NCBI GenBank assembly: GCA_030642645.1
Contig: DAOWNJ010000012.1
Span: forward strand, 1-13,645
Reading direction: 5' to 3'
DNA length: 13,645 nucleotides
From: Dehalococcoidia bacterium
Lineage (GTDB): Bacteria > Chloroflexota > Dehalococcoidia > E44-bin15 > DAOWNJ01
Shown: positions 7,894 to 13,583 of the stretch, piece by piece
Position numbering within the stretch: position 1 is the stretch's first letter
Layout: every line of letters starts with the position of its first letter
Program-made: the position numbers and the translations under genes
Notes under the pieces: model-generated
What the model was told of the DNA's origin: nothing
What the model saw: the letters and a program-made list of their open reading frames with translations, nothing else
The model's database searches: none

Positions 7894-8562
7894 ATGGTCT
7901 GGGAGCTCGTGCTTCTCATCATAGGCTCCTATCTCCTTGGAGCTATCCCCACAGGGTATATCGTCACAAGGAGGCTCAGGGGGGTAGATGTAAGGGAATA
8001 TGGGAGTGGGGGCATCGGGGGGGCAAATGTATGGTATGCAGTATCACGCTGGGCTGGCGTACTTGTTCTGTTTCTCGACATGCTGAAAGGGGCCATCCCG
8101 GTAACCATCGCCCTTCTGGTGGGGATGCCCCTGGCCTGGGCCATAGCGGGAGGGCTGACTGCTATCATTGGCCATAACTGGTCTATCTTCCTCCGCTTCA
8201 GGGGAGGGAGGGGTATTGGTGTGAGCCTGGGCGTTCTCGGCCCTTTATTCTCCTGGGGACTTCTTCTATTTTTTGCCATTATGGTCCCATTTGCAATCAT
8301 CAGGAATATACCCCTTGGTATAGTCTTGACGATTACAGCCATACCATTCGCCTGCTGGGCTATGGGTGGAGAGCCCACGCTGGTCTACGGCCTGGGGGCG
8401 ATAGCCTTGCTGATGCTCATAAGGAGAATCACCGCAGGTCGCTTCCCTGAGGGAACGAGCCGCCGAGAGGTGCTCATCTATCGGCTTCTCTATGACCGTG
8501 ATGTGCGGGACCGAGATGCCTGGGTGAAGAGAGCATCCAATGACGGGGATAGGGCTCAATAG
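7894..8562 (+). CDS. PlsY-like glycerol-3-phosphate acyltransferase, divergent motifs
   Basis: PlsY is an integral membrane enzyme that moves an acyl group from acyl-phosphate to glycerol 3-phosphate, the first step of phospholipid synthesis. This 222-residue protein has the family's N-terminus (GSYLLGAIPTGYI), several membrane helices and the spacing of the conserved loops. The loops differ from the norm. The usual SGNIGATN is SGGIGGAN (38-45), the usual KGGKG is RGGRG (103-107), and the third motif, usually HRENI, reads IRRIT (176-180). It may be a second PlsY paralogue or a relative with another acceptor. AAGG precedes the ATG. The gene sits 4 bp after the hydrolase, and the next gene begins directly after its stop. 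Confidence 0.8.
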   Translation: MVWELVLLIIGSYLLGAIPTGYIVTRRLRGVDVREYGSGGIGGANVWYAVSRWAGVLVLFLDMLKGAIPVTIALLVGMPLAWAIAGGLTAIIGHNWSIFLRFRGGRGIGVSLGVLGPLFSWGLLLFFAIMVPFAIIRNIPLGIVLTITAIPFACWAMGGEPTLVYGLGAIALLMLIRRITAGRFPEGTSRREVLIYRLLYDRDVRDRDAWVKRASNDGDRAQ

Positions 8563-9039
8563 ATGCGATGCGCCACCCACCCCGATGTTGAAACAAACCT
8601 GAGATGCGGTAGGTGTGGGAAGCCCATATGCCCCAAGTGCCTTGTCCAGACAGTGGTCGGGGCTCGGTGTAAGGATTGCGCCAGGTTGATGGTGCTTCCT
8701 ACATATGCTATATCCAGGAGTCAATACATCAGGGCTACTGCGGTATCACTAGCTCTCGCCATTGCCCTCGGGTTTGCCTGGGGAGCTATATGGCGTCAGG
8801 TCCCCTTTATATATATCAACATTCTCATTGCCATCGCTGTTGGCTATGTCATAGGGGAGCTCACCAGCCGCTCGATTAACCGGAAGCGGGGGCGCTGGCC
8901 CCAGGTGATCGGTGGGGGTGGGGTTATCTTGAGCTATGTTGTAGCCCTTCTCTCGCCCTGGGGGCTTTTCTTCGCCTACTTCGACCTCCTCGCTCTTTCA
9001 TTAGGAGTGTTAGTTGTCATAAGCAGGCTTCGCCCTTGA
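8563..9039 (+). CDS. B-box-type zinc finger membrane protein
   Basis: The 158-residue protein starts with a compact zinc-binding module, with C3, H6, C15, C18, C23, C26, C36 and C39 spaced like a B-box finger. About four hydrophobic segments follow (roughly 55-75, 80-97, 112-131 and 135-153). Small proteins with a B-box followed by membrane helices, often labelled rhomboid-associated or hypothetical, are common in several bacterial phyla. No catalytic motif is visible. The ATG abuts the plsY-like stop with no gap, so it is probably the last gene of the operon. Its final 30 bp overlap the end of the opposing DUF998 gene. The function is unknown. Confidence 0.82.
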   Translation: MRCATHPDVETNLRCGRCGKPICPKCLVQTVVGARCKDCARLMVLPTYAISRSQYIRATAVSLALAIALGFAWGAIWRQVPFIYINILIAIAVGYVIGELTSRSINRKRGRWPQVIGGGGVILSYVVALLSPWGLFFAYFDLLALSLGVLVVISRLRP

Positions 9040-9633
9040 CAGGTTCAATAATTTGATACCAAGGGCTACCAGCCAGAGTGACCATGGAATAGAGGAAAGC
9101 ATCTGAGGGATAGCATCCCCGCTCCACCGCCAGGGAACTAGCTGAAGTGCGACCATAAGAATACCAGATATGAAAGTGAAAAAACCGAGTCCCTTTTCCG
9201 ATGAGGTTACCAGGGCGGCCCCTATGAGGAATAGGGATAGAGGAACAAGCGAAAAGAAGGCTACCGAGGCATAGTCATGCGCAGCACCCGTGGTCCTTGG
9301 TAATATGCCTATGGCGCACATGGCGCATGCACCGAGAATAAGGGTTAAGGCCCCCAGACGCCCCAGCAGTTGGCCTGAAAGAAGGCCCTTCCCCAGACCG
9401 ATTGCAAACGCAGTGTTAAGGACCCCACCTGCTATGAGGCTAGCATTGAATAAAGTCGAAGCAGCCCCCTCGACCCCCAGAAGACTCAGATAGCTTCCTG
9501 TCCAGGAGAACGAGGGGCAATAGTAGATGGCAATTGCCAGGATGATAAGGCCCAAGAGGGGGGGAATGATACCACACAGCCCTGCTATCCTTAATGTGGT
9601 GGCCCGCCTTGAAAAAAGCCTTTTCACTTTCAT
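9010..9633 (-). CDS. DUF998 family membrane protein
   Basis: The 207-residue protein is almost wholly hydrophobic, with about six membrane segments after a basic N-terminus (MKVKRLFSRR). The pattern of the segment near ILPRTTGAAHDYASVAFFS (about 109-127), a proline and then a histidine-containing loop between two helices, matches the DUF998 family, whose function is unknown. It is transcribed against the upstream operon and overlaps the last gene of that operon by 30 bp at the 3' ends. A good promoter lies just upstream of the ATG, leaving a leader of about 10 nt and no clear ribosome site. A GTG two codons in is an alternative start. Confidence 0.8.
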   Translation of the reverse strand: MKVKRLFSRRATTLRIAGLCGIIPPLLGLIILAIAIYYCPSFSWTGSYLSLLGVEGAASTLFNASLIAGGVLNTAFAIGLGKGLLSGQLLGRLGALTLILGACAMCAIGILPRTTGAAHDYASVAFFSLVPLSLFLIGAALVTSSEKGLGFFTFISGILMVALQLVPWRWSGDAIPQMLSSIPWSLWLVALGIKLLNLSRAKPAYDN

Positions 9634-9649
9634 CCAGGGTTACATCGAA

Positions 9650-9678
9650 ATCATATACCGGTGTCTAGGAGATTGCAA
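9650..9678 (-). promoter_or_regulatory. DUF998 gene promoter
   Basis: On the minus strand TTGCAA (9678-9673) and TATGAT (9655-9650) are separated by 17 bp. The start would be near 9643, only about 10 nt before the ATG at 9633, so the transcript would be close to leaderless. Confidence 0.55.
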
Positions 9679-9707
9679 CTTTTAGCAGAAACCAGGCCCG
9701 ACCCCCC

Positions 9708-9736
9708 TTGACGAGATGGCTTAATTTATTTAGACT
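9708..9736 (+). promoter_or_regulatory. PEP carboxykinase-like gene promoter
   Basis: TTGACG (9708-9713) and TAGACT (9731-9736) are 17 bp apart. The leader is about 33 nt and contains the ribosome site AAGGGAG (9764-9770) before the ATG at 9776. It diverges from the DUF998 promoter with about 29 bp between the two -35 boxes. Confidence 0.5.
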
Positions 9737-9775
9737 ATTACTTTATTCACCAAAATAGCTAATAAGGGAGTTTCA

Positions 9776-11368
9776 ATGTTTGACCCGAAACAATTTGCAT
9801 GGGCTGCCGATAGAATCAGAAGAAAGGCAGCAGAGGAAAACAGATTGATAAGCGATCCCCCTGAGGCTGAGCTGAGGTCGCTTGTGGAGAAGGAGCCAGG
9901 GATCAGGAAGACGGTGCATGGGAATTTTGTTGCCGAAAGTGAGCCTACCTCCAGGGCAGCGGCGTTCACCAAGAACAACATTGACCATTCATTCGGGGAG
10001 GAGGAGCTGGAACTCCTGGCCCAGTGCGAAGAAGCCCTGGCCAAAGAGAGACTGGTCTCCATTGACAGAATTGTGGGCAATAAAGATAGTGGAACAACCG
10101 TCAGGTTAATTGTTCCTGAGCGATTTGCCCATGTTGCCTACGGTGGAGGGAAACTTTTTCTACCGGTAAAAAGGGGGGTTCCAGAGGCGACATATGAAAT
10201 TCTGATGTTCACCGATGAGGCTTTTGATGCAAACAAGTCCAAACCGCTTCCCCAAAAGGACATCACTGTTAGACTGGCCATGCTGGATAATGGGCGGGTT
10301 ATCAAGGTAATCAGGAATTCAAACTACATAGGCGAATACAAAAAAGGGGTTTTCGCCGCAGAGGACTGGATTGCCAAGACCAGAAGGGGAGGGATTTTCC
10401 TGCATGCAGGCTGTAGAGAGGATTATCTTCAGTCATCGCACGGGGATTACAGAACCGCAAGGACATTGCTTGTCGCTTTAAGTGCAAATGGGAAAACAAC
10501 CACAACCTGTAGAATTGCAGCGAGAAAGGGAAAGGAGAAATCCTGGCTTATTCAGGATGACGGTGGAACCTTCATGCCTGATAGTGCTTTCTATGGTTTT
10601 GAGGGCGGGGGAGTATTTGTAAAAACAGAGGGTGTAAATCCCGGTGAGCAAACTGAAATATTCTATGGCTTATTAAAGCCGGAAACCCTGTGCGAAAATG
10701 TTGCCGTGACCGAAGACGAAGAGCTTGACTTTTACAATATTGAAAGAACATCAAATGGGAGAGCAGTCATACCCAGAAGAGATTTTATGCACGCAAGCTC
10801 TCATATTGATGTTGATAGGGTTGATAACCTGATCCTCATCACCAGAGGACCTTTGATCCCTACTATATCACAATTGACTCGTGAGCAAGCGGCTGCCCTC
10901 ATGGTTTTGGGGCAATCGATGGAGTCCTCAGCAGGTGACCCAACCCAGACAGGGAAAATTAAAAGTGAGTTTTTCTATGACCCATTTGTAGTCGGTAACA
11001 GAGCAGAGCACGCAAATAGGTTTTATGAGATATTGATGGGTCTCCCTCACATGAATTACTACTTGCTAAACACAGGGGGGGTGGGTGAAGGAGACCATTA
11101 CAAAGACATAAAACTGGAATTCACCCTGGCTATATTGGATTCCCTTCTGAGAGGGGGGCTCGAGGATTGGGTAGATTCGCCTACAGGCTTTAGAGTCCCG
11201 AGATCGATAAGGCATCTAGATGATATCTACTTGCATCCTGAGAGGTTGTATAGCAGGACTGAATTCGAAGAAAAGCAAAAGGAGCTTGGCAGATTCAGAT
11301 ACGAAGCCGTTGAAAAATATGGCAGCGCTTTACACCCCAACATAAGAAATGCTTTCAGTAAGCCCTAA
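9776..11368 (+). CDS. pckA: ATP-type phosphoenolpyruvate carboxykinase homologue with altered P-loop
   Basis: PEP carboxykinase (ATP) interconverts oxaloacetate and PEP plus CO2, linking the TCA cycle with gluconeogenesis. The 530-residue length fits. Comparing by eye with the E. coli enzyme, most active-site positions are kept: R60 (R65), Y184 and K189/K190 in YIGEYKKG (Y207, K212/K213), H210 in FLHAG (H232), S236 and K240-T241 (S250, K254-T255), D261-D262 (D268-D269), EGGG at 276-279 and R329 (R333). Two signatures differ: the P-loop usually GLSGTGKT is ALSANGKT (234-241), and the usual DDEHGW is DDGGTF (261-266). It may be a divergent subfamily with normal activity or a paralogue with a changed nucleotide preference. 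Start supported by AAGGGAG 5 bases upstream and a promoter. Confidence 0.8.
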   Translation: MFDPKQFAWAADRIRRKAAEENRLISDPPEAELRSLVEKEPGIRKTVHGNFVAESEPTSRAAAFTKNNIDHSFGEEELELLAQCEEALAKERLVSIDRIVGNKDSGTTVRLIVPERFAHVAYGGGKLFLPVKRGVPEATYEILMFTDEAFDANKSKPLPQKDITVRLAMLDNGRVIKVIRNSNYIGEYKKGVFAAEDWIAKTRRGGIFLHAGCREDYLQSSHGDYRTARTLLVALSANGKTTTTCRIAARKGKEKSWLIQDDGGTFMPDSAFYGFEGGGVFVKTEGVNPGEQTEIFYGLLKPETLCENVAVTEDEELDFYNIERTSNGRAVIPRRDFMHASSHIDVDRVDNLILITRGPLIPTISQLTREQAAALMVLGQSMESSAGDPTQTGKIKSEFFYDPFVVGNRAEHANRFYEILMGLPHMNYYLLNTGGVGEGDHYKDIKLEFTLAILDSLLRGGLEDWVDSPTGFRVPRSIRHLDDIYLHPERLYSRTEFEEKQKELGRFRYEAVEKYGSALHPNIRNAFSKP

Positions 11369-11403
11369 ATATGATGCCCTTTTGATGAAGAAAGCCCTCT
11401 ATC

Positions 11404-11431
11404 TTTACAAGGTTCACTTTGGGGCTAAAAT
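11404..11431 (+). promoter_or_regulatory. tRNA-Gly promoter
   Basis: TTTACA (11404-11409) and TAAAAT (11426-11431) are 16 bp apart, and the expected start lies about 7 bases before the tRNA 5' end. It falls in the 76-bp gap after the PEP carboxykinase gene, so the tRNA is probably transcribed on its own. Confidence 0.5.
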
Positions 11432-11444
11432 AGATACGATTTTG

Positions 11445-11519
11445 GCGGGTGTAACTCAGCGGAAGAGTGCTTGCTTCCCAAGCAAGACGTCGAGGGTTCG
11501 AATCCCTTCACCCGCTCCA
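11445..11519 (+). tRNA. tRNA-Gly (anticodon CCC)
   Basis: The cloverleaf can be drawn in full. The acceptor stem is GCGGGTG/CACCCGC, the D stem ACTC/GAGT, the anticodon stem CTTGC/GCAAG with loop TTCCCAA (anticodon CCC at 11477-11479, reading GGG), a five-base variable loop, and the T stem GAGGG/CCCTT around TTCGAAT. T11516 is the discriminator base and CCA is encoded at 11517-11519. No second copy of the 3' end of this tRNA is seen downstream in the window, so an integrated element with a paired attachment site is not shown. The DNA beyond it nevertheless has accessory character. Confidence 0.95.
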
Positions 11520-11542
11520 CAAAGCTGGAGTTTATGACGGTT

Positions 11543-11760
11543 TGGAGTGAACCCCTAAGACTGGGCACATTAGGTTAGGAGAGTTTGGCAGGGTCGGGAT
11601 ATTCTGTAATGGGGGACAGAAAGGATCTTGCCATGAGGAAACAGAGGGGTTTCAGCATAGAATTTAAGCGCCAGGTAGTTGAAGAGCTGCTTAGTGGGGA
11701 AACTGGGCCCGCTCAGCTCTGCCGCAGATACAACATCTCGTCGAGTGTTCTTTACCACAT
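11543..11760 (+). mobile_element. Truncated IS3-family element, left part
   Basis: The stretch starting TGGAGTGAACCCCTAAGA at 11543 has the look of an IS3-family terminal repeat: TG end, then a CCCC-AA run, then GGCACA. About 90 bp further on lies the start of a transposase OrfA-type helix-turn-helix. Homology stops near 11760 in the codons after LYH, so the rest of orfA, all of orfB and the right end are missing. No matching inverted repeat is found elsewhere in the window. The left boundary is an estimate. Confidence 0.55.
11633..11760 (+). pseudogene. IS3 transposase OrfA remnant (helix-turn-helix only)
   Basis: From the ATG at 11633 the reading frame gives MRKQRGFSIEFKRQVVEELL, then CRRYNISSSVLYH. 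This is the N-terminal HTH_Tnp_1 DNA-binding domain of IS3-type OrfA proteins. The family normally continues with a tryptophan and a leucine-rich coiled coil; here the next codons are unrelated (INCLQYNYI). AAAGGA lies about 9 bases upstream of the ATG. The frame stays open and continues into the following small ORF, so a chimeric protein of 130 residues from this ATG is formally possible. The piece cannot act as a transposase. Confidence 0.7.
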
Positions 11761-11770
11761 CAATTGTTTA

Positions 11771-11796
11771 CAATACAATTACATATGCAATACAAT
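11771..11796 (+). repeat. 9-bp direct repeat CAATACAAT (two copies)
   Basis: CAATACAAT occurs at 11771-11779 and 11788-11796, 17 bp from start to start, in a very AT-rich 36-bp segment exactly at the junction between the IS3 remnant and the small ORF. The spacing is about one and a half helical turns. It could be an operator-like site, a trace of a recombination event, or chance in low-complexity DNA. Confidence 0.5.
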
Positions 11797-12022
11797 GGAT
11801 ACGTTGACGCCAGCACGCATTCTGGAGATAGCAAATGCAGCCGCAAAAAGCAAAGGCTACGCTGAGTACGCTGACTTTGCCGATGACCTCTTCCTGGAAA
11901 TCATGGCTGGTAGGCCACCCTACGAAGTGGGATGGAGGCTTAACGAACCACACAATGTGCTGCAAGCAAATTTATGGACAGTTGAAGGGAGACCAGCTAA
12001 GTTCTTCCCACCACAACGTTGA
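11795..12022 (+). CDS. Small hypothetical protein (75 residues), in frame with the OrfA remnant
   Basis: I do not recognise this family. From the ATG at 11795 the frame encodes 75 residues starting MDTLTPARILEIANAAAKSK, with an acidic middle (YADFADDLFLEIM) and a polar tail ending FFPPQR. It is soluble, with no signal peptide, cysteine cluster or membrane helix. It has no good ribosome site. Upstream is AT-rich DNA with the 9-bp direct repeat CAATACAAT, whose second copy covers the first two bases of the ATG. It might be a gene in its own right, the tail of a fusion with the IS3 remnant, or the broken end of an older gene whose start was lost when the IS arrived. Coding status is uncertain, though the composition looks protein-like. 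Confidence 0.45.
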   Translation: MDTLTPARILEIANAAAKSKGYAEYADFADDLFLEIMAGRPPYEVGWRLNEPHNVLQANLWTVEGRPAKFFPPQR

Positions 12023-12220
12023 GATCGGCTATTACCAGAGCTAACAACAAAGAACTTGGTTGCACAAAACTCGAGATTGTTACGCTTGGGGGCAACATTC
12101 TTCGCGATTGTTGACCTAAGCTAAGTTGGCCCAAGCTTGGTGAAGCTGCACGAGGAAAGGCAGAGGATGGCATTGCCTATACCACCCTCTGCCTTTGTGT
12201 TAGCCTTCCTAGATGCGGGC
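12023..12220. other. Gap without a recognised gene
   Basis: Between the small ORF and the zinc-ribbon gene I find no convincing coding frame. The notable items are the 11-bp-stem hairpin at 12156-12196 and a 10-bp palindrome CCAAGCTTGG at 12131-12140. Confidence 0.5.
12156..12196 (-). terminator. Hairpin terminator of the zinc-ribbon gene
   Basis: AAAGGCAGAGG (12156-12166) and CCTCTGCCTTT (12186-12196) form an 11-bp perfect stem with a 19-nt loop. It begins 24 bp past the stop of the minus-strand zinc-ribbon gene. On that strand the descending arm ends in TTT and is followed by CCTCG, so the U tract is short. It would work best as a stem-based terminator or 3' stabiliser. No plus-strand gene ends directly at it. 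Confidence 0.6.
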
Positions 12221-12532
12221 TCAGCGCCTGATTTTAGCGTAGCAGTCGCTGCAGTACACAGGTCGCCCCTCTCGGGGCTCAAAAGGTACCTGGGTATCTT
12301 TCCCGCAAGAGGCGCAGACAGCAGGATACATTTCCCTCTGCCGTTGATAGCCGTAGCTATCCCGGCCACCATACCCACCACCGCGCTGCTGTTTCCTGGC
12401 TGCTCGGCAGTTAGGACAACGCTTGGGCTCGTTAGTGAACCCCTTGGCAGCGAAGAACTCCTGCTCGGCAGCGTCAAAGGTGAAACTTGCGCCGCAGTCT
12501 GCGCACTCGAGGATCTTGTCTACATAGGCCAT
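12221..12532 (-). CDS. Small two-zinc-ribbon protein
   Basis: The 103-residue protein carries two zinc ribbons. The first, in the probable-zinc-ribbon (zf-trcl-like) style, uses C10/C13 and C39/C42 around ECADCGASFTFDAAEQEFF. The second uses C73/C76 and C94/C97 (VCASCGKDTQVPF to YCSDC). They are joined by a glycine-, arginine- and tyrosine-rich linker (GGGYGGRDSYGYQRQRE, 51-67) that resembles RNA-binding tails. Such proteins are frequent in Chloroflexota and often labelled CxxC zinc-ribbon proteins. The start at 12532 is fixed by a perfect AAAGGAGGT ribosome site (12546-12538); a longer upstream frame would run into the promoter. A strong promoter about 100 bp upstream and a terminator hairpin downstream suggest a highly expressed single-gene unit. 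A nucleic-acid-binding role is inferred. Confidence 0.88.
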   Translation of the reverse strand: MAYVDKILECADCGASFTFDAAEQEFFAAKGFTNEPKRCPNCRAARKQQRGGGYGGRDSYGYQRQREMYPAVCASCGKDTQVPFEPREGRPVYCSDCYAKIRR

Positions 12533-12636
12533 GGATGACCTCCTTTCTCTAGGACTCGGTTGCGGTTTGGCCATCCATTGCCTGGGGAAATTGCGTGTAA
12601 TCACACAGGGTAGGAATTGCAAACTCTTAACCGGCT
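12533..12636 (-). promoter_or_regulatory. Long 5' leader of the zinc-ribbon gene
   Basis: About 104 nt separate the predicted start site from the ATG, far more than for other genes here (10-35 nt). The leader includes a short hairpin (GTGT-GATT-ACAC, about 12595-12606) and ends in the perfect ribosome site. It may have a regulatory role such as temperature or RNA-binding autoregulation, but I recognise no known riboswitch. Confidence 0.35.
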
Positions 12637-12642
12637 GTTTGA

Positions 12643-12671
12643 ATAATAGCACGGAATTCAAGCTTTGTCAA
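12643..12671 (-). promoter_or_regulatory. Strong promoter of the zinc-ribbon gene
   Basis: On the minus strand a consensus TTGACA (12671-12666) is followed after 17 bp by TATTAT (12648-12643), with TGC just before the -10. This extended -10 is the same nine bases, TGCTATTAT, found at recA. The start would be near 12636, giving a leader of about 104 nt. Confidence 0.75.
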
Positions 12672-12686
12672 ACTATGGGGTCCACC

Positions 12687-12821
12687 TCATCCCACGTCCC
12701 ACTCCATCTTCTCCAGCTTATCCTTGATACCGTGACAGGAGCCACGATACTCACCCAATAGGAGAGAATACAAAGCGTCCAAAAGTGCAATGGAGTAGCT
12801 TGACAAGGATAGGGCAGTTGC
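12687..12821 (-). pseudogene. Short coding remnant, no start codon
   Basis: The minus strand between an in-frame TAA (12822-12824) and a TGA (12687-12689) is open for 44 codons and reads like the C-terminus of a real protein, including ALLDALYSLLGEYRGSC then HGIKDKLEKMEWDVG. It has no ATG at a useful position and no ribosome site. Its 3' end lies just before the zinc-ribbon promoter. It is probably the leftover end of a degraded gene; the family is not recognised. A chance open frame is possible at this length. Confidence 0.35.
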
Positions 12822-12828
12822 TTACATT
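12800..12828 (+). promoter_or_regulatory. Promoter of the HEPN-motif gene
   Basis: Consensus TTGACA (12800-12805) is followed after 17 bp by TACATT (12823-12828), a weaker -10. The start would be near 12835 with a leader of about 32 nt before the ATG at 12867. Confidence 0.45.
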
Positions 12829-12866
12829 GTCATTACTGAGTTGTTAGGTTGGAAAAAACGTAGAAG

Positions 12867-13448
12867 ATGGACAAGCATAGATTGGAACAGTTTATGAACG
12901 GCTTCGTCGCAGCAAATCAGCTTCTCAGTCGAGCGGGTCAGAGCGGTTTTTTCATAGAATATGTTTGCCTAGCAACATCTGTCATCGACGCGATGCTGCG
13001 AGTAGGTCTTATATTACAACATCAAATCAAAAACCAAACGAACGAGATTCCAGATGAGCTTCTATATCAGGGGGAGGAGGACAAGATAATTCCAGAACGA
13101 GAGACTTACAGGAAAGCTCTAGAATGGGACATCATCAATGACGAATTGTTCGCCCAACTGAAAAATCTTTACAATGAAAGAAACAGAGTAATCCATTGTT
13201 ATATCATCAGCGATATCACTACCAAACAAGTTCTGGATATTGGTATACAATATGAGAAGATCATACCAGTGATTTCAAAAGAAATCAGTAAATTAGAGGA
13301 AAAGCAAATAGAACTCGGAGTAGGAATGACCGTTACTGGGTCAGAAGTTACCAAATCTGAACTCAATGAAATGAGTGCTAAAAAACATCATGACCCCAAC
13401 TTAATTAAGGGACTGGGTCAACTGACACTCTCACGTCACGCTTGTTGA
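12867..13448 (+). CDS. Hypothetical protein with a HEPN-type RNase motif
   Basis: The 193-residue protein is helical and soluble, and its base composition is more AT-rich than the core operon. Residues 102-110 read YNERNRVIH, giving R105-N-x3-H110. This is the R-x4-6-H motif (usually with N after R) of HEPN domains, many of which are metal-independent RNases in toxin-antitoxin, CRISPR and abortive-infection systems. The preceding helix (about 30-52, containing SVIDAMLRVGLILQHQI) resembles the first helix of HEPN bundles. The last 30 residues are charged and irregular. The start has only a weak AGAAG site but its own promoter. No nucleotidyltransferase partner, the usual antitoxin of HEPN toxins, is complete nearby. 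Family membership rests on one motif and fold pattern, so toxin activity is only a suggestion. Confidence 0.7.
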   Translation: MDKHRLEQFMNGFVAANQLLSRAGQSGFFIEYVCLATSVIDAMLRVGLILQHQIKNQTNEIPDELLYQGEEDKIIPERETYRKALEWDIINDELFAQLKNLYNERNRVIHCYIISDITTKQVLDIGIQYEKIIPVISKEISKLEEKQIELGVGMTVTGSEVTKSELNEMSAKKHHDPNLIKGLGQLTLSRHAC

Positions 13449-13504
13449 TAAACATTTCGCTACTTTGTTATCCTATCGGCTCCGAAAAGGGGGGTCTTGT
13501 AAAT

Positions 13505-13551
13505 AGAAGCCAGCGGGTTGTAAAATGAGCCAAGAGAATAGGCTTCTTTTT
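13505..13551 (+). terminator. Rho-independent terminator after the HEPN-motif gene
   Basis: AGAAGCC (13505-13511) pairs with GGCTTCT (13541-13547), directly followed by TTTT (13548-13551). The 29-nt loop can form a smaller inner stem (GGTT with AGCC). It lies 57 bp past the HEPN stop and separates it from the next gene. Confidence 0.65.
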
Positions 13552-13583
13552 AACAATCAAATACTGCTAAACATTTAGGAATC

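Noticed and set aside
11349..11537. Small plus-strand frame spanning the tRNA
   Set aside because: It overlaps the end of the PEP carboxykinase gene and the complete tRNA-Gly, and has no ribosome site.
11585..11632. ATG at 11585 as the start of the IS3 remnant protein
   Set aside because: The 16 extra residues are not OrfA-like and lie in what appears to be the IS leader. The ATG at 11633 gives the normal start and has AAAGGA upstream.
12137..12538. Plus-strand frame of 133 codons opposite the zinc-ribbon gene
   Set aside because: It is a shadow of the zinc-ribbon gene, which has paired CxxC motifs, promoter, ribosome site and terminator on the other strand.
12533..12661. N-terminal extension of the zinc-ribbon protein from a TTG at 12661
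   Set aside because: The extension would cover the -10 box and the whole leader. A perfect ribosome site and conserved start lie at 12532.
13480..13500. G-rich CCGAAAAGGGGGGTC stretch as a possible IS end
   Set aside because: There is no transposase nearby and no inverted partner in the window, so it cannot be supported.
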